A DNA stretch of 28,820 nt. Origin: DASQPR01 sp035263025 (GTDB lineage Bacteria; Actinomycetota; Actinomycetes; Mycobacteriales; Micromonosporaceae). Where the stretch lies: contig DATFRR010000215.1 in the NCBI GenBank assembly GCA_035263025.1, forward strand, positions 1 through 28,820, in the 5' to 3' direction. How positions within the stretch are numbered: position 1 is the first letter of the stretch; each line of letters begins with the position of its first letter. Positions 22,901 through 28,820 of the stretch are shown here, piece by piece. The notes under the pieces are model-generated. The model saw nothing but the letters and a program-made list of their open reading frames with translations. It ran no database searches and was not told the origin of the DNA. The position numbers were made by a program, and so were the translations under genes.

Positions 22901-23559
22901 GTGTGAAGGGCAAGGCGTTCGCTGACGGACTGCGCTCCGCAGGGGCGCACGTCGAGACGGCGATGAAGATCACTCGGCATCGCGAGCGTGTCGACTTCGT
23001 ACGAGACGAATTCCACCGGCTGGGCGGTTCATGCGGCGTCGACGTGGCCGAGGCACTGATCGCCGCGGTCGGCACCGATCTGCGTGAGCTTGCCGCCGCC
23101 TCGGCGCAGCTCACCGCGGACACCGAAGGTCGGATCACGGCCGAGACGGTCGCCCGCTACTACCGTGGGCGCGCCGAGGTGAGCGGATTCGCGGTGGCCG
23201 ATGCCGCGATGGTCGGCGACGTGCCAGGCGCGTTGGAGTCGCTCCGCTGGGCACTGCAGGTCGGCGTCGATCCGGTGCCCATCGCGGATGCGCTGGCCGA
23301 TGGCGTACGGACCGTGGCACGGGTCGCGTCGGCCGGCCGTGGCAACGCGTACCAACTGGCGTCCACATTGGGCATGCCCACTTGGAAGGTCGAGCGGGCG
23401 CAGCGGCAGGCGCGCGGTTGGACACCCGCCGGCCTCGTGGCGGCCATGCACGCCACGGCGGTATGCAACGCCGAGGTCAAGGGCGGATCAGAGGACCGTG
23501 GGTACGCACTGGAGCGCGCGGTGTTTGCGATGAGTGCGGCACGGAAGCTGGAGGCGTGA
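19906..23559 (+). CDS. comEC: ComEC/Rec2 competence protein, reading frame continuous with HolA
   Basis: One open frame of 1217 residues starts at GTG 19906 inside the comEA stop. Residues 1 to about 827 are ComEC, the inner-membrane channel for single-stranded DNA. It has N-terminal helices, an outside OB-like part, the competence domain (from about 270: LPGLIDGDTTRLDPAV, MTHLVAVSGSNVA, then about 8 helices) and a C-terminal beta-lactamase-like domain with DVGQGD (580-585), THFHADH (626-632) and MPHHGS, all metal-site motifs intact. No stop follows the natural end of ComEC (near VSVRGR). About 70 linker residues, Ser/Arg-rich with rare codons (AGG, ATA, GTA), lead into HolA. Whether this is a true fusion or an artefact is open; see the separate holA entry. 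Confidence 0.85.
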   Translation: MSAEPPVVRAAEWPDVRLASLAIGTWLAGIAALHAGPTGALVLAISAIVVAAVLAGTPAAVGWVRVRGAAWQGAGAKGAPVRRAGVAGPAGVAGPAGADDAAPGGRWSALRWVVLTLLVGAAAGAGATAAHLAVAHAEPLAGLARERTRGAVSLTIASDPRPVGQPGVGPPTFGMDAKLTNVVAGGVTVAASVPVFVLAANDAWRTLSPGQRVTADGRLTTPDGASLDAAVISVTTAPTLVGRPPWTQRAADALRAGLQRACAGLPGQVSGLLPGLIDGDTTRLDPAVSNAFRATGMTHLVAVSGSNVAMILGAVLLGCRWCRAGPTVSAIVCALALVGFVILVRPTPSVLRAAAMGGLGLVGLATGRARAAVPALAAGITVLIVADPALAADIGFGLSALATAGLLLIAPHWRDALLRRRVPRGAAEALAVPAAAQVACAPLIAGFSGTVSIIAVPANLVAVPVVPAATIVGVGAAVLSPVWAGGAAFLAWLASWPARWLLFVAEHGATAPAAVTAWPSGVWGALLLAVLLGGVLLATRRRGVRIAAVVVLVAGVIGAVPVRVVGGGWPPRGAVLVMCDVGQGDGLALPLGGDAAIVVDSGPEPTAIDGCLRRLGITRVPLLVFTHFHADHVGGVDGVLDGRSVAQMWVSPFDDPPEGYRDVMAAATKRHIPVRVPGRGETFTYGAARLTVLGPIARVTGTRSDPNNNSLVIRVDDAGERVLLTGDAEIEEQTEILATDGADALRADVLKMPHHGSAYQDPSFLAAVAPAVVLVSVGVDNEYGLPSVATLDTLKARGARILRTDISGDLAALRTPAGLAVSVRGRSPGQRAPPESASRAANYTAMAVAPASTGGPRRPSARSFSLADEANVTRSTTALRKVRDTLCGGDRFRIGDVTAATSSIVLITGDDEFLVSRAVHAAVVAARAGDESVEMREVDAGSTTVGEIAALLSPSLFGGRRIVVLANAQNAAKDVAAALLDYAREPDPDLVVIAMHAGGVKGKAFADGLRSAGAHVETAMKITRHRERVDFVRDEFHRLGGSCGVDVAEALIAAVGTDLRELAAASAQLTADTEGRITAETVARYYRGRAEVSGFAVADAAMVGDVPGALESLRWALQVGVDPVPIADALADGVRTVARVASAGRGNAYQLASTLGMPTWKVERAQRQARGWTPAGLVAAMHATAVCNAEVKGGSEDRGYALERAVFAMSAARKLEA
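20161..20196 (+). repeat. 18-bp tandem repeat in comEC
   Basis: GTGGCTGGCCCGGCCGGY occurs twice in a row (20161-20178, 20179-20196, one mismatch), encoding VAGPAG twice in the region between the first membrane helices. Confidence 0.8.
22581..22586 (+). promoter_or_regulatory. -10 box of leaderless holA inside the comEC frame
   Basis: TAGGAT ends 7 bases before the GTG at 22594, where the HolA domain starts. The spacing matches the other leaderless starts in the window. A second TANNNT, TAAGGT, is at 22545-22550. There is no clear -35. Confidence 0.5.
22594..23559 (+). CDS. holA: DNA polymerase III subunit delta, internal start
   Basis: Clamp-loader subunit that opens the sliding clamp. From GTG 22594 the product has 321 residues, the normal length for HolA, starting MTAATSSIVLITGDDEFLVS. 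This matches the family N-terminus (a short strand, then GDDEFLVSRA, in the AAA+ like fold without a functional Walker A). Later segments FGGRRIVVLANAQ, LVVIAMHAGGVKGKAF, YRGRAEVSGFAVADA and the C-terminal collar helices also fit. The frame is open upstream into comEC, so a gene caller may report one long gene. The leaderless-type promoter and the non-coding look of the linker favour a separate start. rpsT, often next to holA in actinobacteria, is not here. Confidence 0.75.
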   Translation: MTAATSSIVLITGDDEFLVSRAVHAAVVAARAGDESVEMREVDAGSTTVGEIAALLSPSLFGGRRIVVLANAQNAAKDVAAALLDYAREPDPDLVVIAMHAGGVKGKAFADGLRSAGAHVETAMKITRHRERVDFVRDEFHRLGGSCGVDVAEALIAAVGTDLRELAAASAQLTADTEGRITAETVARYYRGRAEVSGFAVADAAMVGDVPGALESLRWALQVGVDPVPIADALADGVRTVARVASAGRGNAYQLASTLGMPTWKVERAQRQARGWTPAGLVAAMHATAVCNAEVKGGSEDRGYALERAVFAMSAARKLEA

Positions 23560-23560
23560 G

Positions 23561-24085
23561 GTGACCAATCGACGTCGTCGGACGACCGGCGGAACCAATC
23601 CGACGCTCTACGCTCGCGCGCTGCGCCTCAAGCACATTCATCCCGGCGGATTGGCGTGCTTCTTGATGTTCGAGGGTGCCATCGCGCTGGCCGGCCTGAT
23701 GGCGCTCGCCGAGTTCGTGACCTGGCTTGCGGTGATCCTCTTGCCGCTCGTCGTCGCCATCGTGGTGAAGATCAACGACCTGGTGGCCGGCGTATTCTCG
23801 CGGACTGGTCGGAGTCGGCGCGGGAAGACCGTCGTGCTCCGGCCGGTGATCTGGGCACGCGGCGTCGCGTCCGTGCCGTCGCCGCCCGGCGCGCCGCCGC
23901 TCGAGACAGTCGACGCCGGCGTTCTTCCGGTGCGGCAGGCCAGCGCGGTATACGGCGTGTCGCAGGCGCGCCGCAAAGACGGCGAGTCGATGGATGCCGT
24001 GCGCCCGCAGACGCGTCGGCACGCGTCGAACCAACGCCGCTTCGTGTCGACGACGAGGGTGCGGCCCGCCGACCGCGTCGGCTGA
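23561..24085 (+). CDS. Small membrane protein of unknown function
   Basis: The product has 174 residues from GTG 23561, one base after the holA stop, with GGAG 8 bases upstream, so it belongs to the holA transcript. Residues 1-25 are basic (RRRR near the start). Two adjacent membrane segments (about 28-74, rich in Leu/Val/Ala, with FEGAIALAGLMALAEF and VILLPLVVAIVV) are followed by a basic, Pro/Ser-rich, probably disordered cytoplasmic tail of about 100 residues. I do not recognise a family. Confidence 0.7.
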   Translation: MTNRRRRTTGGTNPTLYARALRLKHIHPGGLACFLMFEGAIALAGLMALAEFVTWLAVILLPLVVAIVVKINDLVAGVFSRTGRSRRGKTVVLRPVIWARGVASVPSPPGAPPLETVDAGVLPVRQASAVYGVSQARRKDGESMDAVRPQTRRHASNQRRFVSTTRVRPADRVG

Positions 24086-24444
24086 CGTCGCTGCCGGCTG
24101 TGCGGGTGCGCCCCGCCGGCTGGGTCAGTTGAGTCGCGGTCGCCGGCACTATTGCACGCGCCGAACGAGCACGCCGGGTTGAAGCACAGGTCGATGCCCG
24201 GCAGGCGTGCAATCATTAGCGGCCAGAGCGGGGTAGCGGCCGAATCAATGCGATCCGGATCCGCGGGCAGGCGCTCGGCTCAGGCGTAGTGCCGTGCGGT
24301 TCGGTCCGGCGCCACAGGGACGTCGGCAGGTCGGGACTAGGACATGGACCCGATGCTCGGCGCGGTCCCGAAGAGCGGCCGGGCGCGCCCGTCGGACCTA
24401 CCGCACGGCGGTCACGGGGGCACTGCCGGAGACAGGGGATACGG
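24086..24444 (+). other. Gap before the CPBP gene
   Basis: About 360 bases. It contains the nested inverted repeat at 24151-24213. The CPBP frame is open from 24289, but that part is low-complexity and lacks a binding site. I looked for rpsT (S20) on both strands because it often lies here and did not find it. I see no tRNA. Confidence 0.4.
24151..24213. repeat. Nested inverted repeat, possible terminator or structured RNA
   Basis: Outer arms ATTGCACGC (24151-24159) and GCGTGCAAT (24205-24213) are perfect 9-bp complements. Inside lies a 6-bp stem, GCCGGG (24173-24178) and CCCGGC (24197-24202). The whole folds into a two-part stem in either strand's transcript. It is 66 bases after the previous stop, rather far for a simple terminator. 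Confidence 0.5.
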
Positions 24445-25356
24445 ATGCAGTCGCAGGTCGAGGACCGGCCGCCGCCCGACGGCCGGCGCGGGCCTGCTCC
24501 GCTGCGTGGCGCGATCCCTCGGCTGCGCGCCGCGGCGCACGAGATGTGGTACGACGACCCGGATTGGATCACTGGATCGCCGCGATCCGACCTGCCGCGG
24601 ACCGTCCTGCGCAACGAAGTCGTCATCGTCTTCCTGCTGTCGCTCGGCGCGAACGCTGTGAAGGCGTTCATCCAACTCATCGGTGATCTGACTGCGCCCG
24701 GCGGATTGTCCCGAGCGGTCGCACAGCTGAACACCTCGTTGGCGCCCGGCCGCCCGTGGCTCGACCTGGCATTTCAGCTGTTCTACATCTTCGTGCCGCT
24801 GGTTCCGGTCGCGCTGGCGATCCATCTGCTCCGCCGCGACCACGGTAACCCGACCCGACTGCTGGGCCTCGACGCCCGACAACCGGGGCGTGACCTCGGC
24901 ATCGGGGTGACGCTGGCGCTCTGCATCGGCGTACCCGGGATCGGGTTGTATGCCCTTGGGCGCCAGCTAGACATCGGTGCGACCGTCGTGCCTGCGTCGC
25001 TGCCACATGTCTGGTGGGCGATCCCGGTGCTGATCCTGTCGGCCATTCAGAACGCCACTCTCGAAGAGGTCATCGTCGTTGGCTACCTGCTCACGCGGTT
25101 GCGCGACCTACGCTGGCGCACACCGGCCGCGATCGGCCTGTCCGCGGCGATCCGCGGCTCTTACCACCTCTACCAAGGCTTCGGCGCGTTCGCCGGCAAC
25201 GCGGCCATGGGTCTGATCTTCGCCACGTTCTACCGGCGGTACGGCCGCGTGACGCCGCTGATCGTCGCGCACTCGATCCTCGACATCGTCACGTTCGTCG
25301 GGTACGCGTTGCTGCGGCCCTACCTGCATCGCTGGTTCCCGGGTCTGGTGCCGTAG
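24445..25356 (+). CDS. CPBP intramembrane metalloprotease family protein
   Basis: The product has 303 residues from ATG 24445 (AGGGG 6 bases upstream). About 60 N-terminal residues are soluble and Arg/Pro-rich; about seven membrane segments follow. The CPBP (CAAX protease and bacteriocin-processing) motifs are present: Glu-Glu at 207-208 (LEEVIVVGYLLTRLR), His-241 in GSYHLYQGFGAF, and His-276 with Asp-280 in AHSILDIV. Motif 1 is normally EExxxR; here a Val replaces the Arg, a variant I recall in other actinobacterial members, so activity is uncertain. The substrate is unknown. Confidence 0.85.
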   Translation: MQSQVEDRPPPDGRRGPAPLRGAIPRLRAAAHEMWYDDPDWITGSPRSDLPRTVLRNEVVIVFLLSLGANAVKAFIQLIGDLTAPGGLSRAVAQLNTSLAPGRPWLDLAFQLFYIFVPLVPVALAIHLLRRDHGNPTRLLGLDARQPGRDLGIGVTLALCIGVPGIGLYALGRQLDIGATVVPASLPHVWWAIPVLILSAIQNATLEEVIVVGYLLTRLRDLRWRTPAAIGLSAAIRGSYHLYQGFGAFAGNAAMGLIFATFYRRYGRVTPLIVAHSILDIVTFVGYALLRPYLHRWFPGLVP

Positions 25357-25357
25357 C

Positions 25358-25372
25358 GGCACCGACGGTGCC
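25358..25372 (+). terminator. Hairpin after the CPBP gene
   Basis: GGCACC-GAC-GGTGCC, a 6-bp stem starting one base after the stop codon. A second, 7-bp stem (CGGCGCC 25382-25388, GGCGCCG 25398-25404) follows. Together they make a likely termination region. Confidence 0.5.
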
Positions 25373-25425
25373 AACAGCCGGCGGCGCCCGGGCAAACGGC
25401 GCCGGAAACCGACAGACTGCCGAGA

Positions 25426-25431
25426 TAGCCT
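25426..25431 (+). promoter_or_regulatory. -10 box of the leaderless NTF2-like gene
   Basis: TAGCCT ends 7 bases before the ATG; no ribosome binding site is present. There is no clear -35. Confidence 0.4.
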
Positions 25432-25438
25432 GCCGTCC

Positions 25439-25861
25439 ATGAACGAGACGGATGAGCACCACGACTCAGGCATCGACGGGGACGAGACCGCCAACACTCG
25501 GCGGTTGGCGCGCGACTACGTCGACGGCCTCGAGCGACGCGACTGGGCACACGTCGCCGGGCTGTTGGCCGATGACATCGTGTACGAGATGCCGCAGAGC
25601 CGTGAGCGGATCCGTGGCAAGGCATCGTTCCTGGAATTCAACCGGACCTACCCGGGAGACTGGCACCTGCGGATACGTTACGTTGTCGCGGACGGTCACC
25701 ACGCGGCTGTGCTCGTCGACGCGCGGGTGGACGGCGAGCAGCAGGACGCGTGCGTCTGGCTCGCGATGTCCGACGATGGTCTGATCAACGCGATCACGGA
25801 CTATTGGCCGGAACCGTCCGAACCGCAGGCCAATCGGGCACACCTGGTCGAGCGCTACTGA
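25439..25861 (+). CDS. NTF2-like / SnoaL-type protein
   Basis: The product has 140 residues. It shows the NTF2-like pattern: ARDYVDGLERRDWAHVAGLLADDIVYEMP (first helices and strand), then RIRGKASFLEFNRTYPGDW and several beta strands ending in DYWPEPSEP. This alpha+beta cone fold holds a hydrophobic pocket and includes ketosteroid isomerase, SnoaL cyclases and binding proteins without activity. It has no membrane segment. It may be transcribed with the FAD oxidoreductase 95 bases downstream. The exact ligand is unknown. Confidence 0.8.
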   Translation: MNETDEHHDSGIDGDETANTRRLARDYVDGLERRDWAHVAGLLADDIVYEMPQSRERIRGKASFLEFNRTYPGDWHLRIRYVVADGHHAAVLVDARVDGEQQDACVWLAMSDDGLINAITDYWPEPSEPQANRAHLVERY

Positions 25862-25956
25862 CTCGGCCGTCGTGACGCGAGTGCCGCCACGGGCCGTACC
25901 AACATGATCGACAGGCACGACCAACGACGGGCGGCACACGGCCGGGGAGGCACGCA

Positions 25957-27570
25957 GTGACGACGACCAACCAGTACGACGTGGTGATCGTCGGCGGCGG
26001 GCACAACGGCCTCGTCGCGGCCGCCTACCTGGCACGCACCGGTCGACGCGTGCTGGTCCTCGAACGCCGGCCGGTGGTCGGTGGTGCGGCGGTGTCCGAG
26101 CATCCGTTCGGACCGGATTACACGGTCACGTCGCTGTCGTACGTCGTGAGCTGGCTGTCGCCGCGGATGGTGCGCGATCTCGACCTCGTCCGGTACGGAT
26201 ACCACGTCTACCCGCAGGGTCCCTATTTCGCACCGCGCCGGGACGGTCGCTACCTGTCGTTGCCAAACGATCCGACCGCCCGCCATGCCGAGATCGCGAA
26301 GTTCTCGAAAAAGGACGCGGACGCCTACGAAGCGTGGGATCGATGGTTCGCCGGCCTCGGCAAGCTCGTCGGCCCGCTGCTGCAACAGATCCCGCCGAAG
26401 CTCGGCTCGAAGCGGCCGTCCGATCTGCTCGCCCAGGCGGCGCTCGCCAGGCGGCTCCACGGCGTCGACGTGCGAGCGGCGTTCGACCTGACGCGTCTAT
26501 TCACCGCAAGCCTCGCCGACGTCGTCGAGGAGCGGTTCGAGTCGGATGCGATGCGCGGCGTGCTGTCCGTCTCCGGCGTGATCGGCATGTGGGCCGGGCC
26601 GCGGAGCGCCGGCACCGCGTACGTGATGCTGCACCACCACGTCGGCGACGCCGTCGAGGGGCAGACGGGCGCATGGGGGTTCGCCCGAGGTGGGATGGGC
26701 GCGATCTCCGAGGCGATCGCCGCGTCGGCACGTGCCGGCGGTGCCGAGATCCGTACGTCGGCCGAGGTTCGCCGCATCGTCACGAGTGGCGGCCGGGTGA
26801 CCGGCGTGGTGCTCGCCTCGGGCGAGGAGATCGCGGCTCCGACCGTGGTGACCACGGTGCATCCGAAGATCGCTTTCCTGGACATGATCGAACCCGACAC
26901 GCTGCCGCCCGACTTCGTCGCGGACATCGCGGCCTACCAGACACGGTCCGGCACGGTGAAGGTCAACTTCGCGGTCGACCGGTTGCCGACGTTCACCTCG
27001 CATCCGGAATTCGATCCGCAGGTCCACGGCGGCACGATCGTGCTTGCCGAATCGCTCGACGATGTCGAGCAAGCGTTCCGGGACGCCGCATCGGGTCGCC
27101 CCGCGGAGTTCCCGTTCGCGGACATCTGCATCCCGTCGGTGTTCGACGATTCGCTCGCGCCGCCCGGCCACCACATCGTGTCGATGTTCACGCAGTGGGT
27201 TCCGTCGAACTACGCCATGCAACCGCATCGCGATGAGCTGACGGCGTACGCGGACCGGCTCACCGCGCGCATGGAAGCAGTCGCACCGGGGTTCATCGAT
27301 TCGATGGTCGGGCGCCAAGTCATCGGGCCGCATCAGATGCAGACCGAATACGGCCTCGTCGGCGGCAACATCTTCCACGGCGAGCTGACTCCCGGCCAGA
27401 TGTTCCACATGCGACCGGCGGCCGGATACGCCGATCTCCGTACTCCGATCACGGGTCTCTACCAGGCAGGCTCCGCGACGCACGGCGGCGGCGGCGTGAC
27501 CGGCGTGCCGGGTCGCAACGTCGTCGGCCAGATCGAGCGCGATCAGCGGCGCCGACGCTTCCGTCGATGA
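25957..27570 (+). CDS. FAD-dependent oxidoreductase, phytoene-desaturase-like
   Basis: The product has 537 residues from GTG 25957, with GGGGAGG 6 bases upstream. The N-terminal dinucleotide-binding fold VVIVGGGHNGLVAAAYLARTG (12-17 is GGGHNG) and VLVLERRPVVGGAA, the FAD-binding Glu region, are clear. The C-terminal FAD motif is seen in GLYQAGSATHGGGGVTGVPGRN. The overall pattern fits the NAD(P)/FAD-dependent oxidoreductases related to phytoene dehydrogenase and to PYROXD2. No carotenoid gene is nearby, so the substrate is unknown. Its stop is 4 bases from the stop of the opposite gene, leaving no room for a terminator. Confidence 0.88.
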   Translation: MTTTNQYDVVIVGGGHNGLVAAAYLARTGRRVLVLERRPVVGGAAVSEHPFGPDYTVTSLSYVVSWLSPRMVRDLDLVRYGYHVYPQGPYFAPRRDGRYLSLPNDPTARHAEIAKFSKKDADAYEAWDRWFAGLGKLVGPLLQQIPPKLGSKRPSDLLAQAALARRLHGVDVRAAFDLTRLFTASLADVVEERFESDAMRGVLSVSGVIGMWAGPRSAGTAYVMLHHHVGDAVEGQTGAWGFARGGMGAISEAIAASARAGGAEIRTSAEVRRIVTSGGRVTGVVLASGEEIAAPTVVTTVHPKIAFLDMIEPDTLPPDFVADIAAYQTRSGTVKVNFAVDRLPTFTSHPEFDPQVHGGTIVLAESLDDVEQAFRDAASGRPAEFPFADICIPSVFDDSLAPPGHHIVSMFTQWVPSNYAMQPHRDELTAYADRLTARMEAVAPGFIDSMVGRQVIGPHQMQTEYGLVGGNIFHGELTPGQMFHMRPAAGYADLRTPITGLYQAGSATHGGGGVTGVPGRNVVGQIERDQRRRRFRR

Positions 27571-27574
27571 CCGC

Positions 27575-28820
27575 CTACGCGGCCGCGTCGCGGTAGAAGC
27601 GGATCGCCCGCTCGCCGAGGTCGGCCACGTCGGTCGCGCCAGCAAGGCTTGCGAGGATCAGGCCAGACGCGGGTACGACGCGAGACGCCGTACGCCAACC
27701 GAGTGCTCGTGTCACCGAGCCGAGCCGAGGCAGCGCGGGTGCCCGCCGACCATCATCGGCCGCTTCACCGCTGGCCGCGCGCACGGCCGCCCGTGCCGCC
27801 CGAGCATCCGGGTAGATGCCGAGCAGCGCGAGCACGTCCGCCGCGCGAGCCGGATCAGCGGGATCGAAGCCGTACACGGCCGCTACGTCGAGGACGAGTC
27901 GCGCGTACGCCCACAGGTGGCCGGACGCGGTTGCCACACCACCGAACGGCAGGGCGGTGGCGAGCGCCGCTAGTCCGGTACGCCGTCGAGCCGTACGGGT
28001 CGCGACCCGCGCCAGCCGGTCGGCGCCGACGTCCGGGTACGTGGTGCGTAGCCACTCCGCCTTGGTGCGCGCCTCGTCGGCGTACCGCCCGACCGCGGCG
28101 AGGGCGAGCGCGCTGGGAATGTGTTGCGGCTGCTGTCGTACGGTGAGCCACACGCCAGGACGCTCGCGCACTTCGGTTGCGACGGCGACCGACGGGGCCG
28201 GTGGGGCGGGCGCCGCCTTCTTTGCCGGGACTGTCTTCTTGGCTTGCGTCGCCTTCTTGGCCGGCGTCGCGTTCGCCGTGGGCTTTGCCTGCTTGCTTGG
28301 CGCAGCCTTCTTCGCGGGCGTCGACTTGGTGGGCGCAGCCTTCTTCGCAGCTGTCGACTTGGACGGCGCAACCGTCTTCGCCGCTGCTGTTTTCTTCGCG
28401 GGTGCTGTTTTCTTCGCGGTTGCCGCCTTCTTGGGCAAGGGGCCCTCTGGCGACTCGGCCTTCGTGGGTGTCGCTGGCGCTGGCGTGGCGCCATTGTCGG
28501 TCGCCGCGGCATGTGCCGCTGCCGGGCGAGTTGGCACTGCCGAATGGCCGTTGCGCTCCGGCTCGTTGCGCCCCGGCTCGTGGCGGCCTGACCCGTTCGC
28601 GGTCTCTGCGGCCGCAGCGGCCAGGAATGCCGCCGCCGGTGCAGCACGTTTCGGGCCGGCCGGCGCTCCGTTTGCCGCAGGGGATTCGGTGCTCGCCGCT
28701 GTCTGCGTACCCGTGTTGTCGGGTCGAGCCGGGTCGGACGGCGGCAGGAAGAGCGCGGCGGCCGGTGTGGCCGCGACGCGCTTGCGCGGTGTGATCTCCG
28801 GGTCAGTGGACCGATCCGGA
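27575..28820 (-). CDS. Lys/Ala/Pro-rich histone-H1-like protein with helical C-terminal domain, 5' end missing
   Basis: The frame is open from the stop TAG (27577-27575) to the right window edge, giving at least 415 residues; a GTG at 28537 is an internal start of the same frame. The middle (28200-28440) is a run of PAKKAAP and AKKTA units like histone H1 or bacterial Hc1-type DNA-binding tails. Upstream is a Pro/Ala/Ser region with two related blocks, KRVAATPAALFLPP and KRAAPAAAFLAA. The C-terminal 190 residues form a non-repetitive, Ala/Leu/Arg-rich domain (from RPGVWLTVRQQPQHIPSALA to FYRDAAA), with YGFDPADPARAADVLALLGIYP, that I do not recognise with confidence; it slightly resembles EcsC-type proteins. 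It probably binds DNA or another polyanion. Confidence 0.6.
   Translation of the reverse strand, partial: PDRSTDPEITPRKRVAATPAAALFLPPSDPARPDNTGTQTAASTESPAANGAPAGPKRAAPAAAFLAAAAAETANGSGRHEPGRNEPERNGHSAVPTRPAAAHAAATDNGATPAPATPTKAESPEGPLPKKAATAKKTAPAKKTAAAKTVAPSKSTAAKKAAPTKSTPAKKAAPSKQAKPTANATPAKKATQAKKTVPAKKAAPAPPAPSVAVATEVRERPGVWLTVRQQPQHIPSALALAAVGRYADEARTKAEWLRTTYPDVGADRLARVATRTARRRTGLAALATALPFGGVATASGHLWAYARLVLDVAAVYGFDPADPARAADVLALLGIYPDARAARAAVRAASGEAADDGRRAPALPRLGSVTRALGWRTASRVVPASGLILASLAGATDVADLGERAIRFYRDAAA
28200..28440 (-). repeat. PAKK/AKKT-encoding repeat region
   Basis: Degenerate short repeats with recurrent CTTCTTCGC or CTTCTTGGC on the + strand encode alternating AKK, PAKKA and PTKST units. 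The region will misalign easily and may vary in copy number. Confidence 0.75.

Noticed and set aside
24151..24213. tRNA-like element from the complementary ends
   Set aside because: There is no anticodon arm, no proper T-arm sequence and the length is wrong.
24086..24288. rpsT (S20), expected near holA
   Set aside because: Checked on both strands; no Lys/Arg/Ala-rich S20-like frame is present.
24289..24444. Upstream start of the CPBP gene at 24289
   Set aside because: The added residues are Arg/Gly-rich filler without a binding site; ATG 24445 has AGGGG at good distance.

Overview
The window is a GC-rich (about two-thirds G+C) actinobacterial chromosome segment. This rests on the gene content and order (DUF2344, ribonuclease E/G with long Arg/Glu-rich tails, rplU, rpmA, obg, then nadD, rsfS, a gpgP-like phosphatase, degV, comEA, comEC, holA), on GTG starts, on stop/start overlaps (ATGA, GTGA), and on many apparently leaderless genes with a TANNNT box 6-7 bases before the start codon. 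The nadD-to-holA order matches what I recall of mycobacteria. I cannot name the genus.

Layout. The left edge (1-149) carries the 5' end of a divergent ADP-ribosylglycohydrolase-like gene. Positions 203-7401 hold the conserved DUF2344-rne-lipoprotein-rplU-rpmA-obg block on the + strand. Positions 7461-16000 are a more variable stretch lying where many actinobacteria, as I recall, have proBA or nothing between obg and nadD. It contains a PadR regulator with its MFS drug-type exporter (minus strand), a YidB-like protein, a tryptophanyl-tRNA synthetase with a long leader (minus strand), aminopeptidase N, and a phenylacetate-CoA ligase coupled to it. Positions 16102-24085 return to the conserved block: nadD, rsfS, histidine phosphatase, degV, comEA, comEC, holA and a small membrane protein. 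The right end holds a CPBP membrane protein, an NTF2-like protein, a large FAD oxidoreductase and, convergent with it, a Lys/Ala/Pro-rich histone-H1-like protein running off the window.

The most interesting structure is the trpS leader (minus strand, about 12059 to 11830). A 14-residue open frame, MRNTHTSVQGWWRA, has tandem Trp codons. It is followed by mutually exclusive pairings: a 1:2 pause stem, a 2:3 antiterminator, and a 3:4 GC-rich terminator with TTT. This is the layout of a ribosome-mediated tryptophan attenuator. Its promoter box lies 7 bases from the ATG, so the leader peptide is probably translated from a leaderless mRNA, and the promoter overlaps the divergent pepN promoter. The synthetase has KMGKS in place of KMSKS, which fits an auxiliary, possibly antibiotic-resistant, TrpRS whose expression rises when charged tRNA-Trp falls.

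Other points to check: comEC and holA form one uninterrupted reading frame although a leaderless-type promoter lies just before the HolA domain; a perfect 16-bp palindrome overlaps the ribosome binding site of padR; degV and comEA share nearly identical start regions (TAACGTGCCC); a nested inverted repeat lies in the gap before the CPBP gene; and the palindrome CGTACG is strongly over-represented.
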